Source of the DNA: CAUTYU01 sp963545205
GTDB lineage: Bacteria; Desulfobacterota; Desulfovibrionia; Desulfovibrionales; Desulfomicrobiaceae
DNA: 64,000 bases
Reading direction: 5' to 3'
Assembly (NCBI GenBank): GCA_963545205.1
Contig: CAUUHW010000002.1
Location: forward strand, 248,001-312,000
The position numbers were made by a program, and so were the translations under genes. How positions within the stretch are numbered: the first letter of the stretch is position 1; the number at the start of each line of letters is the position of its first letter. Below are positions 63,815-64,000 of this stretch, piece after piece. The notes under the pieces were generated by a model that was not told the DNA's origin, did no database searches, and saw only the letters and a list, made by a program, of their open reading frames with translations.

Positions 63815-64000
63815 ATGAAATTATTACATTTTTTTCTGGGTGGGCTGTTATTATGTTCAACCATGGCCTGCACCACGACCGGCCAGAGAGCGCAAAAAGG
63901 AGCAGCAGACAGCCAGCCTGTTGTGGAACAGGCAAAAAAGCCTACCAATTTTTACTACGACTTTGACGATGTCCTAGTGCCCAAAGAAATGGAATTAAAC
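63815..64000 (+). CDS. Predicted lipoprotein, N-terminal part (3' end outside window)
   Basis: ATG 63815, after AAAAGGAAAC, opens 62 codons that run off the end. The signal peptide LLHFFLGGLLLCSTMAC ends in an AC lipobox with Thr after the Cys. The mature start is polar and Gln/Lys-rich, then FYYDFDDVLVPKEMELN, which resembles small conserved lipoproteins of sulfate reducers. The function cannot be told from this fragment. Confidence 0.75.
   Translation, partial: MKLLHFFLGGLLLCSTMACTTTGQRAQKGAADSQPVVEQAKKPTNFYYDFDDVLVPKEMELN

Overview
The window comes from a Gram-negative, strictly chromosomal-looking region of a bacterium that most resembles the Desulfovibrionales (Desulfobacterota). The pointers are the mreBCD-PBP2-rodA block running straight into an atpF'FHAGDC operon without atpB/atpE, a zapA - 6S RNA - RNase Y order, a YbeY-PhoH-NFACT-DksA block, an AICAR-formyltransferase-only PurH, and several small proteins typical of sulfate reducers. 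This placement is inference from gene order and protein resemblance; no search was run.

Layout. Bases 1-4854 carry cell-shape and wall-elongation genes (mreB 3' end, mreC, mreD, mrdA, rodA), overlapping stop-to-start. Bases 5060-10914 are the F1 part and the b/b' stalk of ATP synthase, ended by a strong terminator. Then come glmU, a ZapB-like microgene with zapA, a 6S RNA, RNase Y, tyrS, threonine synthase and a very long pyruvate carboxylase (to 21447). Bases 21448-22600 are an AT-rich scar: tiny ORFs, an IS3-type orfA relic and one orphan CRISPR repeat. On the minus strand (22601-27014) lie ybeY, phoH, an NFACT protein, a DksA/TraR-type regulator and a CgeB-like glycosyltransferase. Bases 27225-35833 hold a complete type I-F CRISPR-Cas system (cas1, cas2-3, csy1, csy2, csy3, cas6f) with a minimal array of two repeats and one 32-nt spacer. 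From 36437 to the end are an EndoQ-like PHP/UvrD helicase fusion, a DHH phosphoesterase, polA, a class V aminotransferase, a DUF1844 gene, argC, two tandem PnrA-like binding proteins with a membrane diguanylate cyclase, an S9 peptidase, a shikimate-kinase-like enzyme, assorted conserved proteins, an MltF-like transglycosylase, the AICAR transformylase, an RNase II-type exonuclease, plsY and the start of a lipoprotein gene.

Most interesting signal. The gap between cas2-3 and csy1 is a miniature, degenerate CRISPR unit. Two Cas6f-type hairpins (31601-31615 and 31654-31668) bracket a guide-like segment starting at 31624 behind a near-canonical 8-nt handle. The first 18 nt of that guide match 17/18, with a perfect 8-nt seed, the sequence beginning at 31684, which is preceded by CC, the type I-F PAM. 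This target lies between the -35 (TTGACC) and -10 (TATATA) boxes of a likely csy1 promoter, and the CC PAM is the end of the -35 box. A perfect TTGACA -35 box in the last codons of cas2-3 could drive the small RNA. The whole reads as a crRNA-like RNA by which the Csy complex would repress its own operon.
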